From NCBI GenBank assembly GCA_012271135.1, contig JAAXGZ010000104.1:1-54669 (forward strand): DNA of 54,669 bases, written 5' to 3'. Source of the DNA: Caldilineales bacterium. Lineage in GTDB: Bacteria > Chloroflexota > Anaerolineae > Caldilineales > Caldilineaceae. A model generated the notes under the pieces. It saw nothing but the letters and a program-made list of their open reading frames with translations. It ran no database searches and had not been told where the DNA came from. The position numbers and the translations under genes were made by a program. Shown here in pieces: positions 1-8,733 of the stretch (positions are counted from its first letter, which is position 1; the number at the start of each line of letters is the position of its first letter).

Positions 1-191
1 CAGGCCGCCTGTCCGGACAGGCGGCCGATTTGCTGGTAGCAGTAGAGGATCAGCCGGGTCTCGGCCAGGCCGTCAATCCGGCTCAGCAGGTCGGTCAGCA
101 AACGGGCGGGAATCAGAACTTCCTCCAAGTCGCCGGCCGGAAATCCGACGAAGGCATCGGTCGGCCCGGCGGATCGCTTCCCGGGGTTCAT
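1..191 (-). CDS. DnaD-like replication protein, N-terminal fragment
   Basis: This reading frame starts at an ATG at 191 and runs off the left edge of the window, so only about 63 residues are visible. The N-terminus contains FVGFPAGDLEEVLIP and a helix ending in LILYCYQQIG. This resembles the start of the DnaD-like primosome proteins that Chloroflexota often carry next to dnaB. The ATG overlaps the dnaB stop codon by four bases (ATGA at 188-191), which suggests translational coupling and a shared role in loading or assisting the replicative helicase. The assignment rests on the short N-terminus and the context. The catalytic or DNA-binding part is not in the window. Confidence 0.55.
   Translation of the reverse strand, partial: MNPGKRSAGPTDAFVGFPAGDLEEVLIPARLLTDLLSRIDGLAETRLILYCYQQIGRLSGQAA
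3..26. repeat. perfect 24-bp palindrome at the left edge
   Basis: Bases 3-14 (GGCCGCCTGTCC) are followed directly by their exact reverse complement at 15-26. The palindrome lies inside the partial DnaD-like reading frame, where it would encode part of GRLSGQA. With no spacer it is a poor terminator. Because it sits at the very end of the sequence it could also be a folding or assembly artefact. Confidence 0.5.
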
Positions 192-1597
192 GTTCGACCC
201 ATCGAATCTGGGGCGTAAGCGGGAGCGGGTTTGAACTGGGTCAACGTTTCCTCAAAGGCCAGGCGCACGGTTCCCGTAGCACCGTTCCGGTGCTTGGCCA
301 CGTTCAGTTCGGCCACCTTGTCATGGATGGTTTCCGGGTCGTAGTACTTGTCCCGGTACAGGAACATGACCACATCAGCATCCTGCTCGATGCTGCCGCT
401 TTCTCGCAGATCCTGGAGCATGGGACGCTTGTCCTGCCGCGCCTCGACCCCCCGGCTCAGTTGGGACAGGGCCAGCACCGGCACATTGAGTTCCCGCGCC
501 AGGTTCTTCATGGCCCCGCTGATGAACGTGATCTCCTGCTGCCGGTTCTGCTGCCGCGGGTTCAGCCCCGATTCCCCAGCCGTCATCAGTTGCAGGTAGT
601 CAACCATGATGAGATCGATGTTCTCCCGCGCATGCAGGCGCAGGGCCTTGGAACGCACCGACGTTACAGAAGCACCCGGGGTGTCGTCGATGAAAATCCG
701 CGCCTTGCTCAAATTGGTGCTGGCATGTTGGACGGTTGCCCAGTGGTCATCGTCAAAACGCCCCACGCGCAGGGCCTGCAGATCCGTGGTCGACTCGATG
801 GCCAGCAGACGCTGAACCAACTGGGACGCACTCATTTCCAAACTGAAGATGGCCACCTTGAAGCCCTGCAAGGGGGTCCGGACGTGTTGTGCGACGTTGA
901 GGGCAATGGTCAAGCCCAGACTGGACTTGCCCATGCCGGGGCGACCGGCCAGCACGATGAGGTCGCTCTTGTTGAATCCACCGAGCAAGTCATCCAGCAA
1001 TCGGAAACCGGTAGGCAGGCCCGGCGTGTTGCCTTCGTCCCGAAAGGCCTTTTCCAGGTCGCGGACCACATCCCTCATGATGTCCCGGATGTCGGTCAGA
1101 TCCTGGTCCGCGCGGGACTGGCCGATGTTGTAGATCGCCTTTTCCGCGTCCGAGATAATGTCTTCCACATCCTTCTCGGTCGTGATCAGGTCCTGGATGT
1201 CCAGGGACGCCTGGTTCAACTGCCGCAGCAATGCCTTCCGTTCGACAATCCGGGCGTAGGTGAGCAGGTTGACAGAGGTGGGACAGCTCTCAATGAGGTA
1301 CTGGAGGTAGGCGGTGCCCCCCACAGGTTCCTCCAGACTGCCCTCTTCCCGGAGCCGGTTGGCCAGTGAAACCGGATCCGGCTCGAGGCCCTGGTCGCTG
1401 AGGGCCTGCATGGCATTGAAAATCGCCCGATGGGCTTCGACCGTGAAATAGCGGTCCCGCAACAGAGTGCCGACATCAATCAGAGCTGCCGGACGCAGCA
1501 ACAGGGCACCCAAGACCGCTTGCTCCGCCTGTGGGCTAAACAGGTTTTGGGCCGAGGTTCCAACGTCGACCTGGGGCGGTATTTCAAGCAAGGCCAA
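188..1597 (-). CDS. dnaB: replicative DNA helicase DnaB
   Basis: DnaB is the hexameric ATP-dependent 5'-3' helicase that unwinds the replication fork. The 469-residue protein has the expected two-domain layout. An N-terminal DnaB domain (about 20-120, PQAEQAVLGALL) is followed by a RecA-like domain with Walker A GRPGMGKSS at about 218-226, Walker B IMVDYLQLM, and the C-terminal GSIEQDADVVMFLYRD segment. The length is normal for the family and no intein is present. Translation appears to start at a TTG (1597) preceded by a weak AAGGCGAG ribosome site; a second TTG two codons later is an alternative. The stop overlaps the start of the downstream DnaD-like gene, so the two form an operon. Confidence 0.95.
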   Translation of the reverse strand: MALLEIPPQVDVGTSAQNLFSPQAEQAVLGALLLRPAALIDVGTLLRDRYFTVEAHRAIFNAMQALSDQGLEPDPVSLANRLREEGSLEEPVGGTAYLQYLIESCPTSVNLLTYARIVERKALLRQLNQASLDIQDLITTEKDVEDIISDAEKAIYNIGQSRADQDLTDIRDIMRDVVRDLEKAFRDEGNTPGLPTGFRLLDDLLGGFNKSDLIVLAGRPGMGKSSLGLTIALNVAQHVRTPLQGFKVAIFSLEMSASQLVQRLLAIESTTDLQALRVGRFDDDHWATVQHASTNLSKARIFIDDTPGASVTSVRSKALRLHARENIDLIMVDYLQLMTAGESGLNPRQQNRQQEITFISGAMKNLARELNVPVLALSQLSRGVEARQDKRPMLQDLRESGSIEQDADVVMFLYRDKYYDPETIHDKVAELNVAKHRNGATGTVRLAFEETLTQFKPAPAYAPDSMGRT

Positions 1598-1842
1598 CTC
1601 GCCTTTTGGTGCAACGCGGCATCAACTGCACCGGCCACCGCCTGTCTGAAGAACGCGGCCGGAATTCAATTCGAACATGTTTGGGAACCGCCGATTGCGA
1701 TCCCATGTGGCAACGGGCACCGGAGCGGACGCCACCATGGGAGACCGTCGCAACCGCTGTCCGCTTGGATGATCCCACCACGCCTTGCGGGCATTGTCAG
1801 GACAGTGCAGGCAGGCACCACACCTGTCCGGGCCGCCACGCG

Positions 1843-2376
1843 CTAGTCGCTGAGACTGCCGAGGTCCAATCCCTCCACCACGTCGCGGAACAGTTCAAGG
1901 TCCTCGCTGCTTGCACCGAGCGATTCGCCCTCGACATCCTCATCCAGGGGAATTTCCTCGTCCGGTACCTTGCCGGCCGCATTCATGACCTCTTCATCCA
2001 CATAGATCGGACAGCCGAATCGAACCGCCAGCGCCAGGGCATCGCTCGCCCGGCAATCCAGTTCGTCCATGATGGGATTGTCTTCCGCATTGAAGACCAA
2101 TCGGGCCAGGTACACGTCGTCCATCAGGCTGGCGATTTCCACGTACACCGGGTCGTGTGCGACCTCCAACAGGACCTGATGCAGCAGATCGTGGGTCAGG
2201 GGTCGGGGAGACTTCTCCTTCCGCAACTGCATGGCAATCGCTTCCGCCTCGAAGGGGCCAATCCAAATCGGCAGGTATCGATCCCCGTCCTTTTCCTGCA
2301 GGACGGCGATCCGGTGCTGAGACAAGAGACTCACGCGGACGCTTTCGATCTTGACCTCGATCAACCGGTCGCTCAT
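1843..2376 (-). CDS. bifunctional nuclease (BFN/DUF151) family protein
   Basis: The 177-residue product belongs to the DUF151/BFN family. Its conserved stretches are visible: RYLPIWIGPFEAEAIA, the THDLLHQVL helix and DCRASDALALAVR. Family members have been reported to have RNase/DNase activity, but the bacterial role is unclear. The C-terminal tail after about residue 125 is rich in Asp and Glu (IPLDEDVEGES), as is common in Actinobacteria and Chloroflexota. The start was placed at ATG 2376, not at an upstream in-frame ATG at 2403, because a good AAGGAG Shine-Dalgarno sequence lies at the right distance. It is transcribed away from the glycosyltransferase gene, and an extended -10 element lies about 100 bases upstream. 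Confidence 0.85.
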   Translation of the reverse strand: MSDRLIEVKIESVRVSLLSQHRIAVLQEKDGDRYLPIWIGPFEAEAIAMQLRKEKSPRPLTHDLLHQVLLEVAHDPVYVEIASLMDDVYLARLVFNAEDNPIMDELDCRASDALALAVRFGCPIYVDEEVMNAAGKVPDEEIPLDEDVEGESLGASSEDLELFRDVVEGLDLGSLSD

Positions 2377-2482
2377 GCTGTAACTCCTTGTACGGTAGCC
2401 CAAACTGCAGCAGTTGGGAAGCCAAGGTTGTCCGGTTGCTGCACGGACTGTTCGGGAGGCTGCGGATCAACAGGTGCGGGCG

Positions 2483-2491
2483 ATTGTAGCA
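2483..2491 (-). promoter_or_regulatory. extended -10 promoter for the DUF151 gene
   Basis: On the minus strand the sequence reads TGCTACAAT, a TGn extended -10 joined to a TACAAT hexamer. No convincing -35 is seen at 16-18 bases. It would give a leader of about 100 bases before the ATG at 2376. The same TGnTA-AT form recurs upstream of other genes here. Confidence 0.4.
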
Positions 2492-2618
2492 TAGGGAATA
2501 CTGGCTTGATTCCCGCCTTTCGACCCTATCCGAAGAGGTTTGGCGAAAGCCGCCAATCCCGCCTTCCGCCGGTCTGAAACGCCAACAGCCGCACCCTCCG
2601 ATCACGTTGTTTCACACC

Positions 2619-3746
2619 ATGGCCAGCCACCGCCCGCGCACCCGCAACATCCTGTTGGCATCGGCCTTTCATGCGGGCAGCCACCGTGCCTGGCTGGAAG
2701 GATTCATGCGACACACCCGGCACCGGTGCCGGGCGGCAACGCTGCCGGGGCATTATTGGAAGTGGCGCATGCAGGGCGGTGCCGTCGAACTGGCGCGGCA
2801 GGTGCGAGCCATTACGGCAACGGGCTTCCGCCCGGATGTCCTCGTGGCCACGGACATGGTGAACCTGGCGGCCCTGCTGGGTTTGGCCCGGGATGCCCTG
2901 CCCGAGTCGATGCACACCGTCCTGTACATGCACGAGAACCAGCTTACCTATCCCGGCCACCGCCGACCCGACCGGTCCCTACCGCTCGTCAACTGGCTAA
3001 GCCAACTGGCCGCCGACCGCATCGTATTCAACTCCGCCTTTCACCGCGACGACTGGTTCACACATCTTCCCAACCTACTAGCCAACGTTCCCGACTTGCC
3101 CGAGACGGCCTCCGTTCCTTCCCTGCAAGTCCGGTCCGCCGTTCTGCCCATCGGACTGGACTTCCCGGCGGCAATTCCCTCCGCGGATCGGCAGGACGGT
3201 CCCTTGCACATCCTGTGGAACCACCGATGGGAGCAGGACAAGCGTCCGGACAGATTCTGTGCCTTGCTGCATCGCCTGCATGATTCCGGCATTCCATTCA
3301 AGGTTTCGTTTGCCGGCGAGCCAGGTGCCCATACACCTCCCGCCATGGTGTCGGCCAAGGAGCGGCTTGACAAGCACATCGACCACTGGGGATACCTGGA
3401 CAGCCGCGCCGACTATTGGGAACTGTTGTACCGGGCCGATCTGGTGGTCAGCACCACCGACCACGAATTCTTTGGCCTGAGCGTCCTGGAGGCACTTGGG
3501 TCCGGCGCCATGCCGTTGCTGCCGCACGGGTTCAGCTACCCGGAACTGATTCCGGAACGTTGGCATGCAACCTGTCTCTACCGGAACGCGGACGACCTGT
3601 ATGACCGGATCGGGAAACTGGCGGAAACCAACACCCGCGCACCGGCAGCCTTGGTCCAGCACATCAGGCGCCAGTTCTCCTGGCCGTCGGTTGCGGCCGC
3701 CTACGACGAGTGGCTGGACAACCTCGGGCCCCCCGGCACATTGTGA
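2619..3746 (+). CDS. tRNA-queuosine alpha-mannosyltransferase-like glycosyltransferase (DUF3524)
   Basis: The product (375 residues) is a GT-B glycosyltransferase of the DUF3524/GTDC1 family. The vertebrate member (QTMAN) adds mannose to queuosine in tRNA-Asp. The N-terminus has the family signature: SAFHAGSHRAWLEGF, then LPGHYWKWRMQGGA at about 45-60, then the YMHENQLTYP block. The C-terminal half has the GT-B nucleotide-sugar region with EFFGLSVLEALGSGAMPLL. ATG 2619 is preferred over the in-frame TTG at 2607; neither has a clear ribosome site. The upstream neighbour is divergent. Whether this bacterial homologue acts on tRNA-Asp is inferred from the family. Confidence 0.75.
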   Translation: MASHRPRTRNILLASAFHAGSHRAWLEGFMRHTRHRCRAATLPGHYWKWRMQGGAVELARQVRAITATGFRPDVLVATDMVNLAALLGLARDALPESMHTVLYMHENQLTYPGHRRPDRSLPLVNWLSQLAADRIVFNSAFHRDDWFTHLPNLLANVPDLPETASVPSLQVRSAVLPIGLDFPAAIPSADRQDGPLHILWNHRWEQDKRPDRFCALLHRLHDSGIPFKVSFAGEPGAHTPPAMVSAKERLDKHIDHWGYLDSRADYWELLYRADLVVSTTDHEFFGLSVLEALGSGAMPLLPHGFSYPELIPERWHATCLYRNADDLYDRIGKLAETNTRAPAALVQHIRRQFSWPSVAAAYDEWLDNLGPPGTL

Positions 3747-3778
3747 ATTCCGCACGCGGGTCCGGTATGGAACCAGGC

Positions 3779-4225
3779 CTACAACGAGTCCGCCTTCTTC
3801 CGGGAACCACGCCTGCCGTCGGATTCGGCAGTGGCTCCCCGATCAGGGGCGACAGAAGCGACCAGCCGGGCCGTCCACGCCTTCAAGTCGGCAGTCGACG
3901 CCTCCACGCTTACTTCCTGCGCTTCGGGACCCCTGTGGCCCGCAACTCTCCGAAATGCCACGACATCCCCCTTGCGCAGGCGGCGGCCCTGCTCAACCTC
4001 CGCACCTCTGCAGAACACGCGCCGTCCGTCCGACGCGCGCAGAAATCCGAATCGGCGTCGGCGATTAAACCCCAGCACGAGGCCGCGCTCCCTGCCGGCC
4101 GCCGGTGCGTGCCGCCGGCACACATGGCACGCGGCGGCCTGTGCGCGCGCCACGGACCGGTGGTCACGGGCATCGGTGAACGGTGCACCGCAAACAGAAC
4201 ATGAACTGAGGGCCGGTTGGCTCAC
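3779..4225 (-). CDS. zinc-ribbon plus cold-shock-domain protein
   Basis: The product (about 148 residues from a GTG start at 4225) combines two small modules. Near the N-terminus are CSVC and CHVC pairs separated by about 25 residues, which look like a zinc ribbon. They are followed by a cold-shock-type beta-barrel containing GLVLGFNRRRRFGFLRA and RKGDVVAFRRV, with the usual FGFL RNA-binding strand. The C-terminus is a low-complexity, charged tail. The frame stays open upstream to an ATG at 4354, but that extension shows no family features and approaches the tRNA gene, so GTG 4225 (giving MSQPALSSCSVCG) is chosen. No Shine-Dalgarno sequence is visible. A role as a nucleic-acid chaperone is inferred from the domain. 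Confidence 0.6.
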   Translation of the reverse strand: MSQPALSSCSVCGAPFTDARDHRSVARAQAAACHVCRRHAPAAGRERGLVLGFNRRRRFGFLRASDGRRVFCRGAEVEQGRRLRKGDVVAFRRVAGHRGPEAQEVSVEASTADLKAWTARLVASVAPDRGATAESDGRRGSRKKADSL

Positions 4226-4296
4226 GGGACGGCAGTGACTAGCACGGAAGCGGAGGAGTCTCTTGTGGACAACCGCCGCCAAGGCGGACACAATTT

Positions 4297-4305
4297 TGAT
4301 AGCAT
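4297..4305 (+). promoter_or_regulatory. extended -10 element upstream of tRNA-Cys
   Basis: The sequence TGATAGCAT fits the TGn-TANNAT form seen elsewhere in the window. It lies about 65 bases before the tRNA, in an AT-richer patch. No good -35 is visible. Confidence 0.35.
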
Positions 4306-4369
4306 AGACTGGCGGCCGCAGCGATGTCACGGAACTGTCGGTCCCGTTGGGCATTGTTCATGCCTGGAT

Positions 4370-4443
4370 GGCGACGTAGCCAAGTGGTTTAAGGCAGAGG
4401 TCTGCAAAACCTCCATTCGCCGGTTCGAATCCGGCCGTCGCCT
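4370..4443 (+). tRNA. tRNA-Cys (GCA anticodon)
   Basis: A full cloverleaf can be drawn. The acceptor stem GGCGACG pairs with CGTCGCC at 4436-4442. The D arm is GCC/GGC. The anticodon stem GAGGT/ACCTC encloses the loop CTGCAAA with anticodon GCA. The T arm GCCGG-TTCGAAT-CCGGC is canonical. The discriminator base is T, as expected for tRNA-Cys. The 3' CCA is not encoded. Confidence 0.95.
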
Positions 4444-4568
4444 CTTTTCCCCACCAGTGAATGCCAGTCAAGTCGATGTAGCGAGGGTACTGACTGAACA
4501 GCACCCTCGGCATTTGGGCCGTTCCCGGATCCAATCCGGACCAATCGGCAACGCAAATCGGACGCTGG

Positions 4569-4577
4569 TGATAGAAT
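4569..4577 (+). promoter_or_regulatory. extended -10 promoter for the LysM-fasciclin gene
   Basis: TGATAGAAT is an extended -10 (TGn plus TAGAAT) about 100 bases before the ATG at 4678. No recognisable -35 is found at 17 bases upstream. Confidence 0.4.
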
Positions 4578-4677
4578 TGACGTATCGTTCCTGTCGCAGC
4601 CGTGACCGGGCCACCGAAGTTTCGTTGTGGTGCCCGTGCTCCGCGTCCGGCAGCTAGGCTCTTTGCACCCTCCCTTC

Positions 4678-5928
4678 ATGAACGCCATCTTCAAGCGTCG
4701 TCATGTAGCCATTCGCATAGTGGTGTCGCTGGTGCTGCTGGCAATTTCGTTCATGCTGGTGACATTTTCGACGCTCAACGCGCAGGACGAGTCGCGCATT
4801 CTGCCCGAGGCGGGGACCCCCTATGTTATTCAGCCAGGCGACACTATGGCGCGCGTGGCCGCCCACGCCTACAACAACGGCGAGTTGTACCAAGCGTTGT
4901 GCGACTTCAATGAGATAGAAGACTGTCACAACATCGGCGTCGGCACCACGATCGACATCCCGACACTGGAAGCATTGGCCGAGGCCCTGGACATCCCGCT
5001 GCCGACCATCACGCCCACACCCACGTCCATCCCGACGCCCACACCTGCACCGGACCCGGCTTCCCAACTGCCGGCCGATCTGCAGGATCAACTGATTGCC
5101 ATCGCCGCCGGCGACACCCTCGCCGATTTGGCCGCCGCCAACTACAACAACGCCACGGTGGCCGGACGCCTCTGCGCCTATAACATGCTGCCCGACTGTT
5201 CGGAGCTCGAACCGGGCATCCGCATTTTCATCCCGCCCATGGAGCAACTGCTGTTCGGCACGCCCCTGCAGTATCTGCCCCCCGCCCAGGACTCGATGAC
5301 CGCGGCGGACCAGACCGGCACGGTAGCGGAACCCGAAGCGGTGGCCCCCACGGACAGTCCAACAACGGATGCCGACCCCGAAACGGCGGCCCCGGCGGCA
5401 GACAGCGAAGATGCAACTGCCGAGGGCAGTACCGGGACACCGCCGGCCGAACCGACGCCCGAGGCAGCCCCGACCCCGGTGCCACCATCCCCCACGCCTC
5501 TGCCGCCCGTCGTTGTCGATCCCGAATCGCTCACGATCGCGGAGTACATCGAGCAGGATTTCCGACTGGAAATCTACGCCTACGCGCTAACCCTGAGCCC
5601 GGTCCTGGCAACGTTGGGACAGGATGGACCCTATACGCTGCTGGCGCCAAGCGATGCGGCCTGGGTTGCCGCCAACACCGCCACGATCAAGTCCATTTTC
5701 AGTTCGCTGGACTCATTGGCCGCCTTCAACCGGTCCCATGTGCTCAGAGGTGACCTGAGTCTGGCCGAATTGGCGGATGCAGGGACCGCAACGTCCATCA
5801 GCGGCCGGGTGTGGACAGTCACCCAAACCGACCAGGGACGGACACTGATTGGCAACGCCAGGGTGGTTGCCACGGTGCCCACACCGAGGAACGGGACCAT
5901 CCACATTCTGGACACACTCATTCGCTAA
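4678..5928 (+). CDS. exported LysM / fasciclin-domain protein
   Basis: The 416-residue product begins with a basic N-terminus (MNAIFKRRHVAIR) and a strong hydrophobic segment, so it is exported or membrane-anchored. Two LysM-like modules follow. The first, at about 45-100, has YVIQPGDTMARVA and ends in IGVGTTIDIP. The second, at about 140-185, has IAAGDTLADLA and ends in EPGIRIFIP. They are separated by Thr/Pro-rich linkers of the PTPTPTP type. The C-terminal 120 residues form a fasciclin (FAS1) domain with GPYTLLAPSDAAW and a closing NGTIHILDTLI. LysM binds glycan and FAS1 is an adhesion fold, so cell-wall attachment is likely. The first in-frame ATG of the open frame lies upstream at 4627, but the signal sequence points to 4678. 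Confidence 0.8.
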   Translation: MNAIFKRRHVAIRIVVSLVLLAISFMLVTFSTLNAQDESRILPEAGTPYVIQPGDTMARVAAHAYNNGELYQALCDFNEIEDCHNIGVGTTIDIPTLEALAEALDIPLPTITPTPTSIPTPTPAPDPASQLPADLQDQLIAIAAGDTLADLAAANYNNATVAGRLCAYNMLPDCSELEPGIRIFIPPMEQLLFGTPLQYLPPAQDSMTAADQTGTVAEPEAVAPTDSPTTDADPETAAPAADSEDATAEGSTGTPPAEPTPEAAPTPVPPSPTPLPPVVVDPESLTIAEYIEQDFRLEIYAYALTLSPVLATLGQDGPYTLLAPSDAAWVAANTATIKSIFSSLDSLAAFNRSHVLRGDLSLAELADAGTATSISGRVWTVTQTDQGRTLIGNARVVATVPTPRNGTIHILDTLIR

Positions 5929-6050
5929 TCCGTCCAAACGACACTCCGGGCCGGAGACCTGCCCAACCTCGGACCCGGCGGGCCGGTCCCGTTCCGGCAC
6001 CGGCAGTTTCCCCCGCCCCCACGCCGTCTCCGTACACAACAATCCACGCC

Positions 6051-8027
6051 ATGGATCCTGTAGCCGAAACGATTTCGGTTTTCGGCGCCACCGGTCCGCT
6101 TGCCGCCAAGCTACAGGACTTCACAGCCCGCCTGCCACAGGTCCGCATGGCGGCGGAGGTTGCACGGACCATCTGCGAAGGCGGCATTTCGATAATCGAA
6201 GCGCCCACCGGTGTGGGCAAGTCCTTTGCCTATCTCGTACCGGCAATCCTGAGTGGCCGCAAGGTGGTGGTATCCACCGCGTACCGCACCCTCCAGGATC
6301 AGCTGATGGACAAGGACATACCGTTCCTGCTGGACGCCTTGGGCCTGGACACGTCGGTCGAAGTGGCCAAGGGCCGCAGCAACTATGTGTGCCACTACAA
6401 ATGGCACATGTTCCGCGACCAGGATTCCCTGTTGGAACCGTCAGACAACGAGGACGCACAGGCCTTTGACGAAATCGAACTGAAGCTGTCCGATCGCACG
6501 TTCACGGGGGACATCGCCTACCTGGAACACCGGCCATCCGGCCCGGCCCTGCGCGACATCGTCTCGCTGCCGGTGGACTGTCTTGGGTATGCCTGCACCT
6601 ACGCCCAGGAACCATGCTACGTCGATTCCATGCGACGGAGGGCCCAGGAGGCCAATCTGGTGATTACGAACCATGATCTCCTCCTCTACAGCCTCAAGGA
6701 ATCCGTTGCCACCGGCCTGCACGAGCTGGTGCCCGAAGCCGATGTCTACATCCTGGACGAGGCCCATCATCTGGAGGACATTGCCACGCGGGTGCTGGCC
6801 GCCGAATTGACCGTCGGCGAGATTTCCTCCCTGTTGAACTCCCGCATGTTCCGCCGAACCTACCAGCGGCTCGGCGACCAGCGAAGACGGCTGGAGGACA
6901 CCTGTGGGTTGTTGCTCCTCGAGGCGGGAGGCGCCGCCGACGGCGACGGCGTCGTGCACGGCCCCCTGGCACAGGCGTTGAACCTGGCCGAGGAGCTCGA
7001 AGCCGCCGCCCAGGAACTGACAGACAAGGTCCCCGCGTCGGAGTCCGTGAACGACTCCCAACGGGAGGCATCGGCCCGCAAGGACATGGCCGTCGCGGCC
7101 CTGGAACTGTTGGCCAAGACTGCCAGGGACATGGCGGAACCCAATCCTCTGTATGTTCGCTACATCACCGGCGACCGGCAGCAGGAGAAGCGTCAGGCCG
7201 CCCTTGTCCGGGCGCCGCTGGATCCTGCGTCGGCACTGGACGAACTGCTGTTCGCGTTGGGCAAGACCATCGTCTGCACCAGTGCCACATTGACCGTCGA
7301 CCAGTCGTTCGGCAACTTCCGTTTGCGCACCGGACTGCTCGAACACCCGGTGGCGGAAACCCAACTGCCTCACGTCTTCGACTACCGCAGCCAGGCCCTG
7401 CTGTTTCTGCCCAAGGTGGATGCGTTCGATTTCCGACAGAGGGCTCCTTGGTACGACAGCATCAAACGCATCATCTCCGCGTTGGTCGACATCACCGACG
7501 GCGACACGCTCTGCCTGTTCACCAGCTATGCCGCGCTGCGCGAAGTGCACGACGAGCTCCGGGACAAGGCGCGGTACGGAATCTGGCAGGTACGCTCCCA
7601 AGAGGATGGGAATCCCGGGGAGCTGATTCAGTGGTTGCGGGAAACTCCGCACAGCGTGCTGTGCGCAACCCGCAGCTTCTGGGAGGGCATCGACATACCG
7701 GGCGATGCCGTGGTGTCGGTCATCATCGACAAGCTTCCCTTCGTGCCGCCCAACGATCCCGTGTACAAGTACCGAACCGAGCTGTTGAACGACCGGTACG
7801 GGGAAGGCAACGAATGGTGGGCCTGGAACAACTACGCTCTGCCGGCGGTGAGCCTGTCCCTGAAGCAGGGCTTCGGGCGCCTGATACGGCGCACTTCGGA
7901 TCGGGGAGTCGTCACCATCCTGGACTCGCGCCTGACCACCAAGGGCTATCGCTTTCGCATATTGAACGACCTCCCGCCAGCCAGGACGGTTCGCTACGTC
8001 AACCAGGTCCGGACATTTTTCGAATAG
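6051..8027 (+). CDS. DinG/XPD-family ATP-dependent DNA helicase
   Basis: This 658-residue protein is a superfamily 2 helicase of the DinG/XPD type, which unwinds DNA during repair or replication-conflict resolution. Walker A APTGVGKS is at about 51-58 and the DEAHH box is near residue 240. Cysteines in NYVCHYKW and LGYACTYAQEPCY are spaced like the ligands of the family's iron-sulfur cluster. Helicase motifs V and VI appear near the C-terminus as SFWEGIDIPG and QGFGRLIRR. ATG 6051 follows the upstream gene by about 120 bases. The frame is open further upstream, but the protein homology begins here. No clear ribosome site is seen. Confidence 0.88.
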   Translation: MDPVAETISVFGATGPLAAKLQDFTARLPQVRMAAEVARTICEGGISIIEAPTGVGKSFAYLVPAILSGRKVVVSTAYRTLQDQLMDKDIPFLLDALGLDTSVEVAKGRSNYVCHYKWHMFRDQDSLLEPSDNEDAQAFDEIELKLSDRTFTGDIAYLEHRPSGPALRDIVSLPVDCLGYACTYAQEPCYVDSMRRRAQEANLVITNHDLLLYSLKESVATGLHELVPEADVYILDEAHHLEDIATRVLAAELTVGEISSLLNSRMFRRTYQRLGDQRRRLEDTCGLLLLEAGGAADGDGVVHGPLAQALNLAEELEAAAQELTDKVPASESVNDSQREASARKDMAVAALELLAKTARDMAEPNPLYVRYITGDRQQEKRQAALVRAPLDPASALDELLFALGKTIVCTSATLTVDQSFGNFRLRTGLLEHPVAETQLPHVFDYRSQALLFLPKVDAFDFRQRAPWYDSIKRIISALVDITDGDTLCLFTSYAALREVHDELRDKARYGIWQVRSQEDGNPGELIQWLRETPHSVLCATRSFWEGIDIPGDAVVSVIIDKLPFVPPNDPVYKYRTELLNDRYGEGNEWWAWNNYALPAVSLSLKQGFGRLIRRTSDRGVVTILDSRLTTKGYRFRILNDLPPARTVRYVNQVRTFFE

Positions 8028-8181
8028 GTTAGTCTTGGCGATGCGACGGCGGCCAAATACCAAGGTGCCTTTGGGAAGCCCTACCGGCACCGCTCTCTTT
8101 GGTTCAGGTTTGGGTCGGCGTAGACCTTCAAGGAAGCCATCGCGGTGCAATCGTCCGAGTTCCCATGATGGTCGTCTCCTC

Positions 8182-8733
8182 ATGACGCACCAGCCATTAT
8201 CACAAGAAGACCGGCCGCTGCCGGATCCTGAAGGCGAAAGGAGCCTGCCCCATGTACCGGAAACCGATGGTCCGGAGCAGGCACAGGCGCATCGGCACCT
8301 GCAAGCCGAGTTTCGTCAAGATCGGTTGCCCACGCCGGCCGATCTGCGCGAACCGGATGACATTCTGCCGGGCGCCGCGGATCGGATCCTGGCCTTGGCC
8401 GAAGAACGGTTGCACCAGGCGGGCCGCGCGCAGGACCAAAACCATACGGAGTCAATGGCACTTTTGCAATCCCGGCAACAGCTCGTGCGGAGCGTTCAGT
8501 GGATGGCATTCGTGGTCGCGTTGTTGCTTGTCATGGTCTTGTTGATCCTTGCTACGGCAGGTCTCTTGGAATCGACCACGAGTTGGAGCATTGCCGTAGC
8601 CGTTGGAGTCTTGGCTGTGGTGGTTGGTCGATTTCTTTGGAACCTTGGCAGGCGCTACGCTCGATCGCGTCGCAGAGAGGGCCGCCAAACCGACGCGATG
8701 CACCCCCCGCAGGCATCAAATTTGATTGCGTAA
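8182..8733 (+). CDS. DUF2335-type predicted membrane protein
   Basis: The product (183 residues from ATG 8182) resembles DUF2335 proteins. The family block DILPGAADRILALAEERLHQ is present, followed by a helix rich in Gln and His and two transmembrane segments (VQWMAFVVALLLVMVLL and SWSIAVAVGVLAVVVG). The tail is basic. The function of the family is unknown. The first 49 codons of the longer open frame (from 8035) are Arg/Ser-rich and look non-coding, so the internal ATG was chosen. The 3' end abuts the broken yggX fragment. Confidence 0.6.
   Translation: MTHQPLSQEDRPLPDPEGERSLPHVPETDGPEQAQAHRHLQAEFRQDRLPTPADLREPDDILPGAADRILALAEERLHQAGRAQDQNHTESMALLQSRQQLVRSVQWMAFVVALLLVMVLLILATAGLLESTTSWSIAVAVGVLAVVVGRFLWNLGRRYARSRRREGRQTDAMHPPQASNLIA

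Noticed and set aside
1606..2577. A 323-codon plus-strand frame
   Set aside because: It is antisense to the DUF151 gene, which has conserved motifs and a Shine-Dalgarno sequence on the minus strand.
6441..8183. A 580-codon open frame on the minus strand
   Set aside because: It is antisense to the DinG-type helicase, has no domain, and is rich in Gln, Arg and Gly, as GC-rich antisense frames are.
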